The notes: generated from the letters alone by a model not told the origin. DNA of 64,000 nucleotides from Leptolyngbya boryana PCC 6306 (GCF_000353285.1 NZ_KB731324.1:3180577-3244576), one strand, 5' to 3'; positions 9,734 to 18,009 are shown, counted from the first letter of the stretch. Program-made: numbers and translations.

Positions 9734-10864
9734 GTGGTTAAGGGTAAATTGACTGTTGAGGCAATCAATGAGCGGTTGAGATCCGCTAATGTTGGAGTGG
9801 CGGTTCGACAAAAGGGAAATCGCCTTTACCTGCGGGCGACCCTTCCCCCTAAGCCAAATTCTCATAAAATCCAGTTTCATCAACAGGATGTTTCGCTCAA
9901 AATTTATGCGAACCCCGCTGGTTTGGAAAGGGCAGAGGCAGAAGCGCGAAAATTGGGTGCGCTTATTGCCTGCAAGGAATTTGATTGGCAGTTGTATTTA
10001 GATCGTGAAGAAAATTCAGACATTGCTACGTGTCAAGCCTGAATTGAGAAATTTAAGCAGTATTGTCTAGATACTCAGTTAAAAGCCGAAACGCCTGAAG
10101 CTTCTGAAGTACTTTGGAGAAAACGCTACTATAATCCTGCTTTGAAGTGGCTACCTGCAACATCTGAATTAAGCCCATCTGCAATAATTTCAGTTGCTCA
10201 AAGATCGAAGCCAAACACGAGATCACGACAGATTGCTTGTACCGTCCTACGACAGTTTGCGAGATTCGCTCAAATTGAAGTCGATGTCGGACCTTACATC
10301 GGAAACTATAGCCCTAAGAAAGTCGTAAAAACGATTCCCACCGATAAGATTATTTCTCAAGCCATTGAACAGCTTCCTAACCCTGCTTGGAGATATCTTT
10401 ACGCATTGATGGCAACCTATGGGCTTCGTGATCACGAAGTATTTTTCACTGAACTTGAGTGGCGAGATAGTGAGTCCGGAGAACGAATTCTAGTCGCAAA
10501 AGTAACGGATGGTAAAACTGGAACACGAGAGGTCTATCCATTCTATCCAGAATGGGTAGAACGATGGCAACTCTGGAATAAGAAGCTTCCTAAACTTACT
10601 GCACGAATCAATCAGGATTATGGCGAACGAGTTTCCAGAACATTCAAACGTGCAGGAATTCCCTTTGTTCCCTATGATTTGCGTCATGCTTATGCAATTC
10701 GGATATCAGTAGTATTCAAGTTACCTGTCGCAGTGGCGGCTGCTTATATGGGGCATAGCCCAACAATTCATTGGCAAACTTATAATCGTTGGATTAGCAA
10801 GGAACAGCATCAACAGGTTTATGATGATGTGCTAAGAGATGAGGATAGACCTAAGCCGCCTTAG
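9734..10864 (+). pseudogene. Tyrosine recombinase (integrase), interrupted by one in-frame TGA
   Basis: The frame from GTG 9734 runs to 10864 (about 376 codons) with a single TGA at 10040-10042. The reading frame is unchanged on both sides. The C-terminal half keeps the tyrosine-recombinase residues: Arg in YGLRDHE, Lys in VTDGKTG, Arg in PYDLRH, His in MGHS and the nucleophile Tyr in TYNRW. The N-terminal part resembles the arm-binding domain of cyanobacterial integrases. Without readthrough the protein is split into 102- and about 240-residue pieces, so the element may be unable to excise by itself. Codon and frame conservation after the stop suggest a recent loss. It lies next to tRNA-Thr, as expected for an integrative element. 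Confidence 0.85.
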
Positions 10865-11171
10865 CCTGCCCGTCGCCGTTCAGGACGTTCAGAAAGCCTC
10901 TGCTGACATTTATCAATGTGAAATTGATAGCGAGGTAGTCTTGCTTGAGGCTTACGACGATCGCGAACTTCATGTCCCACTCGTAAAAGACCAGAACGAA
11001 CCGCTTCCCTCAACTGCTCTGCATCTTTCAGTCCCAACAGTTGATAAGCCGGATCGGTATCAAACCACTGGCGCGTAACAGGAACTTGAGAGGTGATTCC
11101 CAGACCTAACATTTCGGACAATACTGCACGCACTGCTTCTTTAAGCTGGCTTTCAGAGATATATTTCTCAG
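10861..11171 (-). pseudogene. Small DNA-binding-like protein, 5' end cut by the IS4-family insertion
   Basis: The body encodes AYQLLGLKDAEQLREAVRSG and LPRYQFHIDKCQQRL, typical of a small excisionase-like or HTH protein that accompanies cyanobacterial integrases; the identification is by resemblance. Going upstream on this strand, the frame reads MTEKYISESQLKEAVRAV only if the IS (11172-12442) and one target repeat are removed. The native start would be TTG 12453-12455, with AGGAG upstream. In the present state an in-frame TAA inside the IS end blocks that start, so only internal starts (GTG 11133 or a downstream ATG) remain. It overlaps the integrase 3' end convergently by 4 bases. Confidence 0.7.
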
Positions 11172-12442
11172 CTTAAGGGGTGACGACACGACTGAACGGT
11201 AGAAAGGATGCCGGATAGCAGCATTGAGAGACAGAAAAAATGAGGTGATTCCACTTGTTTCACCCCATCAATCTAAAAGATGTTGCCCTCATTCTATCAA
11301 ACCTGTTTACAATCGCAATTAACGGAAGCGCAATTTGTGACGCTAGAAATCTTGGTCGAACTGTTGCAAAAAGAGCGAAGAATTACGATTGAACGGATAG
11401 CGACCCTGTTTCCGCAACCGATTCTATTTGAGAGCAGACGGCGGAATATTCAGCGATTCTTGAGTCTGCCGCAACTGACTCCACAAGCGATCTGGTTTCC
11501 GATTGTCAAGCAGTGGATCAAACGACATTACTCAGGTAGAACTCCGCTTCACCTGGTGGTTGACCGGACGCAATGGCAAAACCATAACTTGATCATGGTG
11601 AGTCTTGTATACCAGAAGCGGGCAATCCCATTGCACTGGATGTGGCTGAACAAGCAAGGACAGAGTTCGCTGGCTGAACAACGAAAAGTGTTATGTCCGG
11701 TATTTCATCTGTTGAAAAAGTATCGCTTCATTTTGCTCGGAGACCGTGAGTTTCACAGTATCGAGCTTGCTGCTTGGTGTGTGGAAAAACAAGTCAAATT
11801 CGTGTTCCGTTTACCGAAAAGTACGACCATCAAACCGAATGACAGCGATGCGTTTACTCGCCTCGACGATTTGCCACAAACGCCCGGAATCACTGAGCAA
11901 TATCTGCACATTCAAGTCACGCAAAATCGCGGGTTCGGCAAGCATAATTTAGTCTTGCGCCAAAAACGCGCCTACCGTCAATCGAATTCTGATGCTTGGT
12001 ATCTGCTGACCAATCTCGTCGGTGCCGAACAAACTCTGAAAGCTTGCTCTAATCGCTTCTCCATTGAGCCGCTGTTCAAAGACTACAAATCCGGTGGCTA
12101 TCATCTCGAAGATTGCCATGCCGATTCACGCCGATTCAATGCACTACTGGTTCTGATTGCCATTGCTTATTCGCTCTCAACGCTTCAGGGACGACGCATT
12201 CGCCAAAAGCAAGTGCAATGCTACGTCGGTCGAGTCAAGGAGCCGAAGCGAACCCGAAACCGACATAGCAATTTCTGGATTGGCTTGTATGGCAGGTTGT
12301 GGATTGAACCCTTGCAATTGTGGTCAACTCTGGCGACCAAGTTGATGGCACTCAAGCCGCAAAAACGTCCCTTTTTTCAGCGAGGTCTCAATGCCATTTC
12401 CTTGATCCAGTCTGCTCTCTAGCTTCGTTGTCACCCCTTGAG
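11172..12442 (+). mobile_element. IS4-family insertion sequence
   Basis: A 1271-bp element with imperfect terminal inverted repeats (left CTTAAGGGGTGACGACAC, right end reversed CTCAAGGGGTGACAAC) and a 9-bp target duplication ATTTCTCAG at 11163-11171 and 12443-12451. It carries one transposase gene. The intact duplication and open transposase suggest recent insertion. It cuts the first codons of the small gene at 10861-11171. Confidence 0.92.
11280..12422 (+). CDS. IS4-family transposase
   Basis: A 380-residue DDE transposase. Likely catalytic residues are Asp in HLVVDRTQW, Asp in ILLGDREFH and Glu in FSIEPLFKDYKSGGY, the YREK-like region of the IS4 family. The gene nearly fills the element between its inverted repeats and looks intact. 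It moves the IS by cut and paste. It has no role in the surrounding region beyond disrupting the neighbouring gene. Confidence 0.93.
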   Translation: MLPSFYQTCLQSQLTEAQFVTLEILVELLQKERRITIERIATLFPQPILFESRRRNIQRFLSLPQLTPQAIWFPIVKQWIKRHYSGRTPLHLVVDRTQWQNHNLIMVSLVYQKRAIPLHWMWLNKQGQSSLAEQRKVLCPVFHLLKKYRFILLGDREFHSIELAAWCVEKQVKFVFRLPKSTTIKPNDSDAFTRLDDLPQTPGITEQYLHIQVTQNRGFGKHNLVLRQKRAYRQSNSDAWYLLTNLVGAEQTLKACSNRFSIEPLFKDYKSGGYHLEDCHADSRRFNALLVLIAIAYSLSTLQGRRIRQKQVQCYVGRVKEPKRTRNRHSNFWIGLYGRLWIEPLQLWSTLATKLMALKPQKRPFFQRGLNAISLIQSAL

Positions 12443-12494
12443 ATTTCTCAGTCAAGATAGCTGCTCCTACAATCCTTATATTCTGCCAATCGAG

Positions 12495-12534
12495 ATTATA
12501 TTATAATATAATTAATCACATTATATTATAATAT
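12495..12534. repeat. AT-rich 15-bp direct repeat, itself palindromic
   Basis: ATTATATTATAATAT occurs exactly twice, at 12495-12509 and 12520-12534. Each copy contains the palindrome ATATTATAATAT. The repeats lie just upstream of the original TTG start (12455, minus strand) of the IS-disrupted small DNA-binding gene, so they are good candidates for its promoter or operator. Related AT palindromes occur at 17492-17510 and 18010-18033. Confidence 0.6.
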
Positions 12535-12605
12535 CAGCTAGTTTCTATGATTGCTTAGAAAGCAGCTTCGATTCGTTGTGACAACATGCAGTCGAGCCGG
12601 ACTAA

Positions 12606-12800
12606 TCAAGGTTTGGTTTCAAGTTCATCCTTCCAACCACACTCACATTCAGCGATCGACCCAGCGAGTTTTTGACCACAACAAGGACATTTCCCAGTGA
12701 AGAGAGGATGCCACATCAGAAGTTCGAGTTTTTCGGCTTTGGTGAAGCGGTCTAGAGGTTGAAAGATTGGTTCTCTTACGTAGAAGGATTCTTCGGTCAT
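12606..12800 (-). CDS. Small zinc-ribbon protein
   Basis: A 64-residue protein starting at ATG 12800. It contains CPCCGQ...CECG, a four-cysteine zinc-ribbon-like motif, after a hydrophilic N-terminus (FYVREPIFQPLDRFTKAEKL). A longer version from 12869 would overlap the upstream gene and is less likely. It begins 16 bases after the stop of the large coiled-coil gene and is on the same strand, so the two may be co-transcribed. It resembles the small Cys-pair proteins of cyanobacterial plasmids and integrated elements, including the split gene at 16062-17367. Function unknown. Confidence 0.65.
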   Translation of the reverse strand: MTEESFYVREPIFQPLDRFTKAEKLELLMWHPLFTGKCPCCGQKLAGSIAECECGWKDELETKP

Positions 12801-12816
12801 AAGTACTTGTACGCTT

Positions 12817-14628
12817 TTACGCGATATCGTCTTCTGAATTCGATGAGCATGAATCGCCCAAATGTTCAAGAATTTCGCGGGTTACTCCTGTTACGCCCCT
12901 ATAGTTCAAATTCATTATCTCACCCCGCAGCGAACCGTTTTCCCTTAAATTAGACACCATTCCAGTTAATTCGTGTCCTACGTAGCGCGTAATTACAACT
13001 ACTAAATCGCACTCAGAAATCTTTTTTTTGAGACGGCTTTGATCAATCGTCTTCTCAGAAAATGGGGGGATTTCGACAACGTTGTTTAGCCCAGATTTTT
13101 CAAGTCGAGACAATACACAGTTACGCATTCTTTGGTGTCCTCCCACGATCGCAATACGAAGATTAGACGAATCTAGCCCTGAACTATCCGGTGCTACCCA
13201 TCGAGGAGGTTGATGGATGTGAGCAACCTTGAATTGGTTTTGAAGCCAGTCTAGCTGCTCTTGCAAATCCCAAACCTCGAATTGCAGGTCATCACGCTCA
13301 TCAGAGATAGATTGACGTGTTTGTTCTAGCTGCTGAATGCATTGATTGAGTTGTTGGTTATCATCTTCGAGGCACTGTTCATAATCTCTTCCCCACCTTT
13401 GAGATTGTCTTGTTTCTTGGCTGGCAAGTTGTAACGTACTGAGTAATTGGGTAGATTGAATCATCTGAGTACGAGTAGCCTGAAGCTCAGTTTCTAAGGC
13501 AGTAGAATGCTCCATAGCTGCATTCCGTTCTTGAGAGAGAGCAGCGATGGAAGCATTTAGGGTTTGAATTCGGTTGCTCGATTCAGTTGCTTGTTGATTA
13601 GCAATTTTGAGATCATGACGTAAGCGCGTTAGGTTTTCAGCGGTTTTTGCATTCTCCTGTTGCTGAATACTAATTTGGTTCTGAAGCAGAACGATTGTTT
13701 CTAACTGCTCCCGTCCTTCAACTTTCGCTTGCTGTGCTTCTTCTAGCTGGAGTTCTAGATTTCTCAGATGCTCTACATTATGCTGCTGCTCTAATTCCGT
13801 TTGGATTAGCTTGTTATGATATTGAGCGATTACAGCTTCTAACTCTTGATTGCGCTTCTCTTGCTTTGCTCGGTATTGTTCTCGCTCTGACAAAAGAGAG
13901 GACTTTTCCTGTAATTGAACTTGAAGGTCTGATTGTACTCTCTGGGCATCGCGAAGAAGAGTTGCCTCCCGAACTCGTTTTCTATAAAGCAAAAACTCGA
14001 CCAAGACCCAGACCAATAAAGCCACATTCAGAGACAGCATTGAATTCACAAAGTAAGCTTTATGAGTGCCACTCGTACTGAAAGGATTCTGTATCCAACG
14101 CCAATAATCATTTAGAAATGTGGGCGGAATACCGCGAACATAGTAAACGCGCCCAATAATTTGACCTGAGTTTCTGTTACCAGTTGCATCCCGATTTTCT
14201 TCGTGTGGACTCTTAAAGCTTTTTTCCGTTTTTATTGGGGGTGGATTCATTAAGAAATCGTAGGAACTTTGAGGTAAGCTCTCCACCGTTAAGCTCGATC
14301 TCCACTGGTTCTTCGAGTTTGAAGCAAAAAGGATTTTTTGACCAGGGCATTCAGTTTGAGTCGTTGTGCAGTCTGTCACGACAAGTCCGAACAGGCCATA
14401 ATTACTGTCCAGAGTACGTTTTAGCTCGTCAGTGTCACCTTTCATTAAGGCTAATGACAACTTTGCAGGTGCTATGTGAGACAAAATATTAAGGTCAACT
14501 GTTTGAACCCGTCGTATTGTTCCATACCAGTAGCCCTGATAATCACTAGTATTGATTACTGTAGAAATTCCGAAACCTGTAGCGATTGCAGTCATCAAAC
14601 GCCATAACGGACGAGTAGATCGTTTCAT
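12817..14628 (-). CDS. Membrane coiled-coil protein with DUF2325-like C-terminus
   Basis: A 603-residue protein. A membrane segment near residues 8-25 and a second near 195-215 (SLNVALLVWVLVEFLLY) enclose a probable periplasmic domain that contains two cysteines (DCTTTQTECPG). Residues about 220-470 are a long Gln/Glu-rich coiled coil. The C-terminus has a Rossmann-like strand LRIAIVGGHQRM followed by CDLVVVITRYVGHELTGMV and RGVTGVTREILEHL, which resembles DUF2325. The layout suggests an outside-sensing domain linked by a coiled coil to a cytoplasmic nucleotide-binding-like module. It may be cargo of the element. I know of no firm function; a defence or stress-sensing role is only inference. 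Confidence 0.8.
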   Translation of the reverse strand: MKRSTRPLWRLMTAIATGFGISTVINTSDYQGYWYGTIRRVQTVDLNILSHIAPAKLSLALMKGDTDELKRTLDSNYGLFGLVVTDCTTTQTECPGQKILFASNSKNQWRSSLTVESLPQSSYDFLMNPPPIKTEKSFKSPHEENRDATGNRNSGQIIGRVYYVRGIPPTFLNDYWRWIQNPFSTSGTHKAYFVNSMLSLNVALLVWVLVEFLLYRKRVREATLLRDAQRVQSDLQVQLQEKSSLLSEREQYRAKQEKRNQELEAVIAQYHNKLIQTELEQQHNVEHLRNLELQLEEAQQAKVEGREQLETIVLLQNQISIQQQENAKTAENLTRLRHDLKIANQQATESSNRIQTLNASIAALSQERNAAMEHSTALETELQATRTQMIQSTQLLSTLQLASQETRQSQRWGRDYEQCLEDDNQQLNQCIQQLEQTRQSISDERDDLQFEVWDLQEQLDWLQNQFKVAHIHQPPRWVAPDSSGLDSSNLRIAIVGGHQRMRNCVLSRLEKSGLNNVVEIPPFSEKTIDQSRLKKKISECDLVVVITRYVGHELTGMVSNLRENGSLRGEIMNLNYRGVTGVTREILEHLGDSCSSNSEDDIA

Positions 14629-14814
14629 CCTAGGACTCCCTTAATCTGGCAGGGTGTGGCAAAGAACGCTCTCATATTGAAAATCAAATAACTAGTCGCA
14701 TTTGCTACACTTAACCCCTCAGAATGACTGCATTACTACCCCATATCCGGAGATCCTAGAAAAAAGTTCAGTAATGTTTACAACCCACAATAATTCTGAT
14801 TACCTCTTCCAAAA

Positions 14815-15249
14815 TTGATTCGACTTCCCAGCTTTAGAAAAGAGACAGAATATTTGATCGATCGCGCGAAAAGCTTCAATGCTCAAGGAATCGCCTGGAA
14901 CGAAATGGAGATCGTCTACCGCTCTAAATTCATGGGTGAAAATATTTACAGTGAGTTTGAACAGGTCGGCATTCCAATCGAATGGGTGAATCGTGACAGC
15001 GAGAGCCGAAATTACAATCCCACTGCTCAAAGCATCAAATTAGTAACAATGCACTCTAGCAAGGGCTTAGAATTCCCAGTGGTCTTCGTTCCGGGTGTGG
15101 GATTTATGCCGACTAAAGATCGCTCCCCTGAAGAAGAAGCGAGATTGCTTTATATAGCAATGACAAGAGCGATCGATGAATTGGTGATGACGTGCGATCG
15201 AGAGTCAGAATTTGTTCAAAGGGTTCAGGTTGCCATAAACCGAATCTAA
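14815..15249 (+). pseudogene. C-terminal fragment of a UvrD/Rep-type helicase
   Basis: About 144 codons matching only the last part of a superfamily 1 helicase. IKLVTMHSSKGLEFPVVFVPG is the motif V region, and EEEARLLYIAMTRAIDELV is motif VI with its conserved Arg. No Walker A, Walker B or upstream helicase segments exist within the preceding 200 bases, and there is no convincing start (TTG 14815 is only the first possible codon). It is a relic of a gene several times longer, probably left by a deletion at this junction. Confidence 0.85.
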
Positions 15250-15260
15250 GATAGTTCAAC

Positions 15261-15304
15261 AAAAAAGCCTGTGGAGTAGTAGATGCGATCTTTTCACAGG
15301 CTTT
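15261..15304 (-). terminator. Rho-independent terminator (minus strand)
   Basis: On the minus strand AAAGCCTGTG pairs with CACAGGCTTT and is followed by a run of T. It sits just after the stop of the basic secreted protein (15313-15813) and before the end of the helicase fragment on the other strand. It may work in both directions. Confidence 0.85.
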
Positions 15305-15312
15305 GAAGCAAT

Positions 15313-15813
15313 TTAACGGGTTTCCCAGTGACCCTCAACCCAGCGACGACCAATGCCTAAAAAGCCGCGCTCGTAGTGTCCAGGAATCCAGACTCTACGA
15401 ATATTTTGGCGATTTCGATCCCAGCGAGAATCAATAGGGCGATTTCGATCCCAGCGGACGTTATCACGACGATTCTGCTCCCACCGAGAATCATTCCGTC
15501 GAGAACCATCTTGCCGCCGAAGTTCATTCTTCCGAAGCTGCTCACGACGAATTGCCTCTCGTCGATCGCGATTTCGTCGATCCTCGTGTCGTTGATTGCG
15601 ATTCCGATGATCTTTGTATTGCTGGTTGCGGTCACGTTGGTTATCGTAGCGTGGGTCGTTGTTCCACCGCTCGTCGTGTTCGTCGTATCGTTGGGCTACG
15701 ACGACAGGGGGGTGTCTGTCAAGTTGATCAGTTGCCGATGCAGATCTAGTCAATGCAGCAGACATTCCGAAGGGCAGAGCAAACAGCACGATAGCAAGTT
15801 TGCGGTTCATCAT
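15313..15813 (-). CDS. Secreted Arg/Asn/Asp-rich protein with aromatic GH-W tail
   Basis: A 166-residue protein from ATG 15813, with GAGGGT placed as ribosome binding site. It has a signal peptide (MMNRKLAIVLFALPFGMSAA) and then a long low-complexity region of Arg, Asn, Asp and Gln in repeats such as WDRNRPIDSRWDRNRQN. It ends in VWIPGHYERG...RRWVEGHWETR, a pair of (W)xxGHxx motifs found at the ends of many envelope proteins. It is likely exported; the function is unknown. The upstream in-frame extension to 15984 lacks a start with a ribosome binding site. Confidence 0.75.
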   Translation of the reverse strand: MMNRKLAIVLFALPFGMSAALTRSASATDQLDRHPPVVVAQRYDEHDERWNNDPRYDNQRDRNQQYKDHRNRNQRHEDRRNRDRREAIRREQLRKNELRRQDGSRRNDSRWEQNRRDNVRWDRNRPIDSRWDRNRQNIRRVWIPGHYERGFLGIGRRWVEGHWETR

Positions 15814-15904
15814 CAAATACCCTCGCGAGACTTTAAGTTTGCAGACTTGAAAACCCGAATAAGGTTCTCTTAATTCACAATTCTTAATTAAGAGAGGGCT
15901 AAAA

Positions 15905-16069
15905 TCAACACCCACTGTTTCTAAGCTTCTCTTCCAGCCACTCCCGCAACAGTACAACTTTATTCTTGCCTTCTCTCGCTGCATAAATAGAGAATCGACG
16001 GTGTAAGGATTTAGGCAAATCCGCAGTGAAGCGGATCATTTTTTCTTTTGTAGGCTCTGTTTCACTCAT
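15905..16069 (-). CDS. Ribbon-helix-helix-like small regulator
   Basis: A 54-residue protein: ATG 16069, stop TGA at 15905-15907. It reads MIRFTADLPKSLHRRFSIYA followed by a helix with VLLREWLEEKL, the beta-strand/helix/helix pattern of CopG/ParG-type DNA-binding proteins. The ATG lies inside the 3' end of the upstream zinc-ribbon gene (8-base overlap), so the two were an operon before the IS1-family insertion. Such genes act in plasmid partition, copy control or toxin-antitoxin regulation; which applies here is not known. Confidence 0.7.
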   Translation of the reverse strand: MSETEPTKEKMIRFTADLPKSLHRRFSIYAAREGKNKVVLLREWLEEKLRNSGC

Positions 16070-16328
16070 CTGGAGATCGTCCACACTGGCAAGTTCTCGT
16101 ACCGCTCCAGGACTGACCGCAATCTGGACAAGCGTTCTCTAGCTTTTCTTCGTGCCACCATTTTTCAGGTTGGCTCAGCCCAGTGAGACGATATAGCCAA
16201 GCATCATCATTCTGTCGATACCATATTGCTTCGATCGTTCCTCCCTGCTGAATCGGAACCATCCAAGCCGGATCGCCAAAATCAAACTTGTGATCTGGAA
16301 ATAGAGGTCGGGTCGGTCGCGGGGTAGT
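16062..16328 (-). pseudogene. C-terminal half of an IS1-split zinc-ribbon protein
   Basis: The open frame reads in from the IS as RPTRPLFPDHKFDFGDPAWM and ends with ENACPDCGQSWSGTRTCQCG, a zinc ribbon. A start at ATG 16262 would give 66 residues, but the frame continues upstream into the target repeat GGGGTAGT and joins exactly, in frame, with the fragment at 17165-17367 once the IS is removed. The joined protein would be about 150 residues with Cys clusters at both ends. The downstream RHH gene overlaps its stop. Confidence 0.75.
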
Positions 16329-16351
16329 GTTCTAGATGTGTGGGCATAACG

Positions 16352-16765
16352 TTATACTGCTCGCCCGAACTCATGACGATTGATGAATAATCCAATCACA
16401 GTATCATGCATCTTCTCAGTCTTGGAAAAACAGATCGTCTTTCTGGCAAGCCGCTTGATCCGAGTTCTCAAAGTTAGATGTTTCCGCTCAATGCGCTGTG
16501 TGTTGGCTTTGCCAACCGTATGGTGCTGCTCATCTAGCAATCGCAAGTAAGCTCCCCAACTATCGGTGTAAAACCGTTGAATCGAAAAAGGAGCTAACAG
16601 TTGCTGAAGTTGCTTAAGAGCTGAGTCTTCATGGGTGGCTAGCACATAGGCAAGGACTTTTCCAGTTTGATGGTCAATCGCGTGCCACAACCATCGTTGA
16701 TGCTGCTTTGACTCGACAAAACTCCACATCTCGTCCATCTCCGCCGCCTCGACTCTGACGACCAT
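16352..16765 (-). CDS. IS1 transposase, catalytic part (InsB-like, made by -1 frameshift)
   Basis: This is the catalytic half of an IS1-type DDE transposase, with AAEMDEMWSFVESK (first Asp region), FYTDSWGAYLRL (second Asp) and TQRIERKHLTLRTRIKRLARK (Glu and basic tail). It is open upstream in the -1 frame relative to the InsA-like gene as far as the A7 run at 16833-16839, so it is expected as a frameshift fusion and not from its own start. Confidence 0.9.
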   Translation of the reverse strand: MVVRVEAAEMDEMWSFVESKQHQRWLWHAIDHQTGKVLAYVLATHEDSALKQLQQLLAPFSIQRFYTDSWGAYLRLLDEQHHTVGKANTQRIERKHLTLRTRIKRLARKTICFSKTEKMHDTVIGLFINRHEFGRAV

Positions 16766-16809
16766 GACTGCAGTGTTATCCGGTTGGTGCTGTTCGAGCA
16801 GACTTATGT

Positions 16810-17097
16810 TTACTTGTTCAAGTTGACTTGACTTTTTTTCAGCGTTTCAATCACAGTCGTTGGGCTAATCTTCAACACTCTGGCGGTATCACGAATACCA
16901 CTGCCGTTGATTGCCATGTCGCTGATTTGCGCTTTGACTTCAGGCAGTCGTCCTCGATAGCTAAAGTTCAAGATAAATGATCGTCTCGAACACTCTAAGT
17001 TACGGCAACAATACCGTTGTTTTCCAGCAGCACTGCGACCATGCTTAACGACATCCACACTCTGGCAATCGGGACATTGAACAGGTTCTAGGACCAT
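16810..17097 (-). CDS. IS1 transposase, N-terminal part (InsA-like)
   Basis: A 95-residue protein with a zinc finger (CPDCQSVDVVKHG...YCCRNLECSR) and a helix-turn-helix (ISDMAINGSGIRDTARVLKI). It binds the IS ends. Close to its stop the message contains CTGAAAAAAAGTC. Slipping by -1 on the A run fuses it to the catalytic part at 16352-16765, as in E. coli IS1. Confidence 0.9.
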   Translation of the reverse strand: MVLEPVQCPDCQSVDVVKHGRSAAGKQRYCCRNLECSRRSFILNFSYRGRLPEVKAQISDMAINGSGIRDTARVLKISPTTVIETLKKSQVNLNK

Positions 17098-17164
17098 CTC
17101 GACTCAGCCCTCTAACACATCGTTTTCATTCTGCCATATATCCACATATCTAGAACACTACCAA

Positions 17165-17367
17165 GGGGTAGTTCCTGGCTCAATCGTCTTTTCATGCATT
17201 TTTTGTCTTAAAAGTCTTTCAAAGACAGGCAGACATGAACAGGCTTCACAGGTTGGGTGAGAACCAGGTCGATCGCATCCACATACGGGCGACCAATCTT
17301 CTAAAACCCTGTGAACGGCTGAGCGATATCGGGCTGCGGTTTCCTGTAGAAGAGAAGCAAGTCTCAA
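17165..17367 (-). pseudogene. N-terminal half of the IS1-split zinc-ribbon protein
   Basis: It starts at TTG 17367 with GGAG placed upstream and reads RLASLLQETAARYRSAVHRV, then a six-Cys cluster (CGCDRPGSHPTCEACSC). Translation runs into the IS end and stops at the TAG in GGTAGTG after KTIEPGTTPW. Joined to the fragment at 16062-16328 it makes one protein. Small genes of this type are common next to replication or partition genes in cyanobacterial plasmids and elements. Confidence 0.7.
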
Positions 17368-17491
17368 TTGGAACTCCAGATTAGAATAGAGGAAATTTGC
17401 TGACGAACAAAGTGGCGATAAAACCCTGAAGGCTATACGCCTGTAAGATTGAATAGGGCTAACATGACCTTAGTTACTTTCTCATCAGGAT

Positions 17492-17510
17492 TATATTATT
17501 AGATAATATA
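17492..17510. promoter_or_regulatory. AT-rich palindrome in a divergent promoter region
   Basis: TATATTAT and ATAATATA are separated by 3 bases. The site lies between the minus-strand start at 17367 and the plus-strand HTH gene at 17646, the place for an operator that serves both. It resembles the repeats at 12495 and 18010. Confidence 0.5.
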
Positions 17511-17645
17511 TTATAAGAAAATACAATTCTAGATTCTTCGATCTTGTAATTTGTTACAGGTTCAAGTAAAAGATTGTTGAATCTGAATACGGTTGGTGTA
17601 TCAGACAGTTACTTATGACTCACATATGAAGCAGGTCTATTGGCA

Positions 17646-17900
17646 ATGAAGTTCGCGAATGCTTTTAGGGATACAATGTTTCGGTTTAAACTGACCGGAC
17701 TTGAAATTGCTGAGAAAACTGGTTTAACTACTACACAAATTAGCCACTTTCGCAATGGAATTAAAAACCCAAGAATAGACAGTGTAGAGAAGATTCTTGA
17801 GGTGTTCACCCAAGAGCAGCGCGAATATATGCTAAATCTGGTCGCTAAAGCCTACAAGGATGAAACCATTGCTTCTGAAGCTGCAAAGGAAGAAGAGTAG
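17646..17900 (+). CDS. XRE-family helix-turn-helix regulator
   Basis: An 84-residue protein with a Cro/CI-type HTH: RFKLTGLEIAEKTGLTTTQI followed by SHFRNGIKNPRIDSVEKIL, where the second helix is the recognition helix. It is a likely repressor of the element's own promoters. ATG 17646 is preferred to a TTG two codons earlier. A strong terminator follows at 17935. The AT palindromes on both sides are candidate binding sites. Confidence 0.85.
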   Translation: MKFANAFRDTMFRFKLTGLEIAEKTGLTTTQISHFRNGIKNPRIDSVEKILEVFTQEQREYMLNLVAKAYKDETIASEAAKEEE

Positions 17901-17934
17901 GTTTAGCTTCAATTCACGATCAATCCGAATCTCG

Positions 17935-17961
17935 TCCCCTGCCGATGACAGGGGATTTTTT
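17935..17961 (+). terminator. Rho-independent terminator
   Basis: TCCCCTG (17935-17941) pairs with CAGGGGA (17949-17955) and is followed by six T. It ends transcription of the XRE gene. Confidence 0.9.
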
Positions 17962-18009
17962 ATTGTGCCATTGTCACCTTCCCCTTTCCGTGATTATACA
18001 AAAGTATAA

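Larger units (their letters stand above)
16329..17164 (-). mobile_element. IS1-family insertion sequence
   Basis: The element carries overlapping insA/insB-type genes joined by a -1 frameshift site. The ends share GGTAGTGTTCTAGATRTGTGG in inverted orientation (left about 16323, right reversed at about 17162). An 8-bp repeat GGGGTAGT at 16321-16328 and 17165-17172 flanks it. Part of the target repeat and the inverted repeat are the same bases, so the exact left boundary is uncertain by a few bases. Its removal together with one repeat restores the host gene. Confidence 0.85.

Noticed and set aside
13695-14081. Plus-strand frame of 128 codons inside the coiled-coil gene
   Set aside because: It is antisense to a long open gene with clear protein features.
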